Source: Actinomycetes bacterium (GTDB lineage Bacteria > Actinomycetota > Aquicultoria > CAJVYJ01 > JAUVQD01). Taken from it: a stretch of DNA of 6,630 nucleotides. Below the pieces are notes generated by a model, which searched no databases, was not told the origin of the DNA, and saw only the letters and a list, made by a program, of their open reading frames with translations. The DNA is taken from the NCBI GenBank assembly GCA_030605305.1, contig JAUWIO010000042.1:1-6630 (forward strand), in the 5' to 3' direction. Below, one piece after another: positions 4,862-6,630 of the stretch (its first letter is position 1; every line of letters begins with the position of its first letter). A program made the position numbers and the translations under genes.

Positions 4862-5653
4862 ATGACTCTAGCTCAAGGTATTCTTCTCGGACTTATTCAA
4901 GGCTTGACGGAGTTCCTGCCTGTCAGCAGCAGCGGCCATTTGGTCCTGGTGCAGCGCTTCATGGACTTTCAGGGACCGGCGCTGGCGGTCGACTCTCTGC
5001 TGCACTTCGGCACTCTATTGGCAGTGTTCGCCTATTTCCGCACCGAGATCGGACTGGTGGTCCGTTCAACGGTTCGATGGGTGACCCGCAGAGAACGCGA
5101 TGAGTACACGACCACCGCCTTATATCTGGTCATCGCCTCCGTCCCCGCGGCTGTCGCCGGCATCGCCTTTGAAGATTTCTTCAGCAGCGCATTCAGCTCG
5201 ACGCTGGTCGTTGGAGCCATGCTCCTGGTGACCGGTGTCGTCCTTTGGGTCATCGAGGGGCGAGTGGAGGGCGTCCGCCCCTTAGAAGAAATGAGCCTCA
5301 CTGACAGCGTTTGGGTCGGTTTAGCGCAGATGGCGGCGATAATGCCGGGGCTGTCACGCTCCGGTTCGACGATCGCGGCCGGTATGTGGCGCGGAGTGGC
5401 TCGGGAAGATGCAGCCAGATTCAGCTTCCTTTTAGCCATACCGATCATCTCCGGGGCGACACTCTATGAAGTCCTGGGGACAAACATGGAAGGTGTCGAG
5501 TTCAGCACGGCCGCCGCCGGCGTGGCAGCGGCGGCATTCTCAGGCTTCTTGGCGATTTCTGTCCTCATGAAGGTGATCCGGGAGCAAAAGTTGCGTTTAT
5601 TCTCCGTTTATTGTTTTATTGTAGGCAGTTTGGCGATCGCCGTCTCGCTTTAA
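4862..5653 (+). CDS. uppP: Undecaprenyl-diphosphate phosphatase (UppP/BacA family)
   Basis: A 263-residue polytopic membrane enzyme that removes a phosphate from undecaprenyl diphosphate. This recycles the lipid carrier for peptidoglycan and other wall polymers; overproduction gives bacitracin resistance. Both family signatures are present: the (E/Q)xxxE motif as QGLTE (Gln13, Glu17) in GLTEFLPVSSSGHLVLV with His26, and PGLSRSGST (162-170) with Arg166. Long hydrophobic stretches (for example about 41-58, 85-102, 115-132, 216-235 and 247-262) fit the known multi-spanning fold. The start is ATG at 4862; the nearest purine-rich site (AAGGG at 4844-4848) is rather far away, so the message may have a very short leader. 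A 32-base gap separates it from the FtsK-like gene, so co-transcription of two cell-envelope genes is likely. Confidence 0.96.
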   Translation: MTLAQGILLGLIQGLTEFLPVSSSGHLVLVQRFMDFQGPALAVDSLLHFGTLLAVFAYFRTEIGLVVRSTVRWVTRRERDEYTTTALYLVIASVPAAVAGIAFEDFFSSAFSSTLVVGAMLLVTGVVLWVIEGRVEGVRPLEEMSLTDSVWVGLAQMAAIMPGLSRSGSTIAAGMWRGVAREDAARFSFLLAIPIISGATLYEVLGTNMEGVEFSTAAAGVAAAAFSGFLAISVLMKVIREQKLRLFSVYCFIVGSLAIAVSL

Positions 5654-5685
5654 TATGAGCGGCTTCGCCCCAGTAAGACGTCAAC

Positions 5686-6630
5686 ATGCCCAGTCGTAGC
5701 AGAAAAAACAGTCGGGAGATAATCGGCGTCGCCATTATCGCGGCCGCGCTACTGACCGCCCTCAGTCTTTTTGAGGCGGCCGGGATCCTCGGCGACTACC
5801 TCCAGTTCGGACTAATGTGGACCATCGGCCTAGGCCGCTTCTTATTGCCTGTCTTCTTGCTGGCCGTTGGCGCCCTGTTCTTCACAAAAGACCCGGCCGA
5901 CCGCCTTGAAGTGATCACTATCGGTTTCTTGGTCATGCTTCTTTCCTTGATCGTCGGTGTCCATATCGGTGTCCCGAATGAAGAGGCGTTCGTCCGGGAA
6001 AACATCTGGCGGTATGGAGGGATGGTGGGGGCCGGGGTCTCGGCACTTTTCGAACGTCTCGTTGGCCGGGCCGGCAGCTACGTAATAGTCTTTGCCGCGG
6101 CATTAGGATCGACTCTCTTTGTGACCGGAGCCTCGATACGAGAATGGGCGGCCCGTTCGGCCAAGACGGCGCGAGAGGGTCGGGCGAAAAAGACGACCAA
6201 GACGACCAAGAAGGTGGTCAGGAAGAAGGCCGTCAAGAAGAAACCGGTCAAGAAGAAAGTCGTCAAGAAGAAAACCGCCAAGAAAAAGACCGTCAAGAAG
6301 AAAGTCGCGAAACCGGCTCCGAAGCCGGTCGTCAAGAAGCGTCCGCTCACCGCAGAGGAAAAGAAGGCACGGGCCCAGCAGCGGTCCGCCGAGCGCAAAT
6401 TTCTCAAAGAATCCAAAGCCCGCTTGCTCTCACGGCGCGCCAGCCTGATCGCGGCCTACCACAGCGCCAAGGGCAACACCAAGGCCTCGACGGCGGGTGG
6501 AACGGAGGATTACATCGATTATGCGGTCAGTTCCTACGAGCGTGATTTCTCGCTCTCGATGACCGAACTCGACCGCAAGCAACTGCTGCTGGTCGAGGAC
6601 GCCCGGGGTCGAGTTCGGCGCCGGGAGTAC
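5686..6630 (+). CDS. ftsK: FtsK/SpoIIIE-like protein, N-terminal part with membrane domain and lysine-rich linker
   Basis: Open at the right edge; 315 codons are visible. Residues 1-10 are basic and polar. Hydrophobic segments at about 11-32, 46-66, 73-95 and 130-148 match the four-helix FtsK N-terminal domain, with REIIGVAIIAAALL at the start and FVTGASIREW (145-154) at the end, as in family members. Residues 159-218 are extremely basic: 27 lysines and a single acidic residue, including six VKKKx-like pentads (178-207). Residues 222-315 are charged and mostly helical-looking, with no recognised domain. FtsK proteins anchor at the division site and pump chromosomal DNA through the septum; their motor domain would lie beyond the window. 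An in-frame TAA at 5674 makes ATG 5686 the first possible start. The FtsK assignment rests on the membrane domain alone. Confidence 0.75.
   Translation, partial: MPSRSRKNSREIIGVAIIAAALLTALSLFEAAGILGDYLQFGLMWTIGLGRFLLPVFLLAVGALFFTKDPADRLEVITIGFLVMLLSLIVGVHIGVPNEEAFVRENIWRYGGMVGAGVSALFERLVGRAGSYVIVFAAALGSTLFVTGASIREWAARSAKTAREGRAKKTTKTTKKVVRKKAVKKKPVKKKVVKKKTAKKKTVKKKVAKPAPKPVVKKRPLTAEEKKARAQQRSAERKFLKESKARLLSRRASLIAAYHSAKGNTKASTAGGTEDYIDYAVSSYERDFSLSMTELDRKQLLLVEDARGRVRRREY
6217..6306 (+). repeat. Six tandem 15-nt units encoding VKKKx pentads
   Basis: GTCAAGAAGAAA plus one variable codon recurs at exact 15-base spacing. Perfect 12-base cores start at 6232, 6247, 6262 and 6292, and degenerate ones at 6217 (GTCAGGAAGAAG) and 6277 (GCCAAGAAAAAG). 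A 9-base tandem (AAGACGACC twice, 6190-6207) lies just before. The array stays in frame within the FtsK-like gene and codes for its lysine-rich linker. Such arrays can change length by slippage or recombination. Confidence 0.9.

Noticed and set aside
5661..5669. GGC-TTC-GCC mini-hairpin between uppP and the FtsK-like gene as a terminator
   Set aside because: Three-base stem with no T-run; the genes are 32 bases apart and probably co-transcribed.
6078..6416. Minus-strand frame with repeated FFLT-like hydrophobic units that looks like a membrane protein
   Set aside because: It is the exact antisense of the AAG/AAA lysine repeats of the FtsK-like gene; the hydrophobicity is a by-product of those codons.
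6144..6545. Plus-strand frame with Gln/Glu/Gly-rich repeats
   Set aside because: It is the shifted reading of the same 15-nt lysine array inside the FtsK-like gene, whose own frame is open throughout and shows family features.

Overview
This window is an ordinary chromosomal housekeeping region of about 57% GC. It appears to come from a Gram-positive-type (monoderm) bacterium. The order ffh – rpsP – khpA – rimM – trmD – rplS – lepB – rnhB is the conserved ribosome-maturation and secretion block of Actinobacteriota and Bacillota. The direct step rplS→lepB→rnhB, with no ylqF/rbgA in between, fits Actinobacteriota better. The single-spanning type I signal peptidase and the N-terminally extended RNase HII also fit a Gram-positive-type host. 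Several genes start with TTG or GTG. A deep-branching actinobacterial lineage is my best guess, but the phylum cannot be fixed from this sequence alone.

Layout. Bases 1-222 hold the C-terminal end of Ffh (SRP54). A good sigma70-type promoter (237-264) then opens a tightly packed plus-strand operon: rpsP (S16), khpA (KH RNA-binding protein), rimM (30S maturation factor) and trmD (tRNA m1G37 methyltransferase). A second promoter, of extended -10 type (2080-2088), is followed by a strong bulged stem-loop (2095-2132) lying almost exactly at the predicted 5' end of the transcript. It leads into rplS (L19), lepB and rnhB. Together these genes serve ribosome assembly, tRNA modification, co-translational targeting and export, and RNA:DNA hybrid removal.

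After rnhB the strand switches. On the minus strand lies a short unannotated gene candidate (3923-4024, 33 residues, one hydrophobic segment). It has its own Shine-Dalgarno sequence and a promoter-like -35/-10 pair. Upstream of it is a class I SAM-dependent methyltransferase (4108-4788). A 73-base divergent gap containing a perfect 8-bp inverted repeat separates the methyltransferase from plus-strand uppP (undecaprenyl-diphosphate phosphatase). The window ends inside a partial gene (5686-6630+) whose first 150 residues look like the membrane domain of FtsK/SpoIIIE. It continues into a strikingly lysine-rich, histone-H1-like linker built from six VKKKx pentads encoded by a 15-nt repeat.

The items most worth a second look are the small membrane-protein candidate with its promoter, the rplS leader hairpin, and the lysine-rich linker of the FtsK-like protein. 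I found no mobile element, CRISPR array, tRNA, rRNA or convincing intrinsic terminator.
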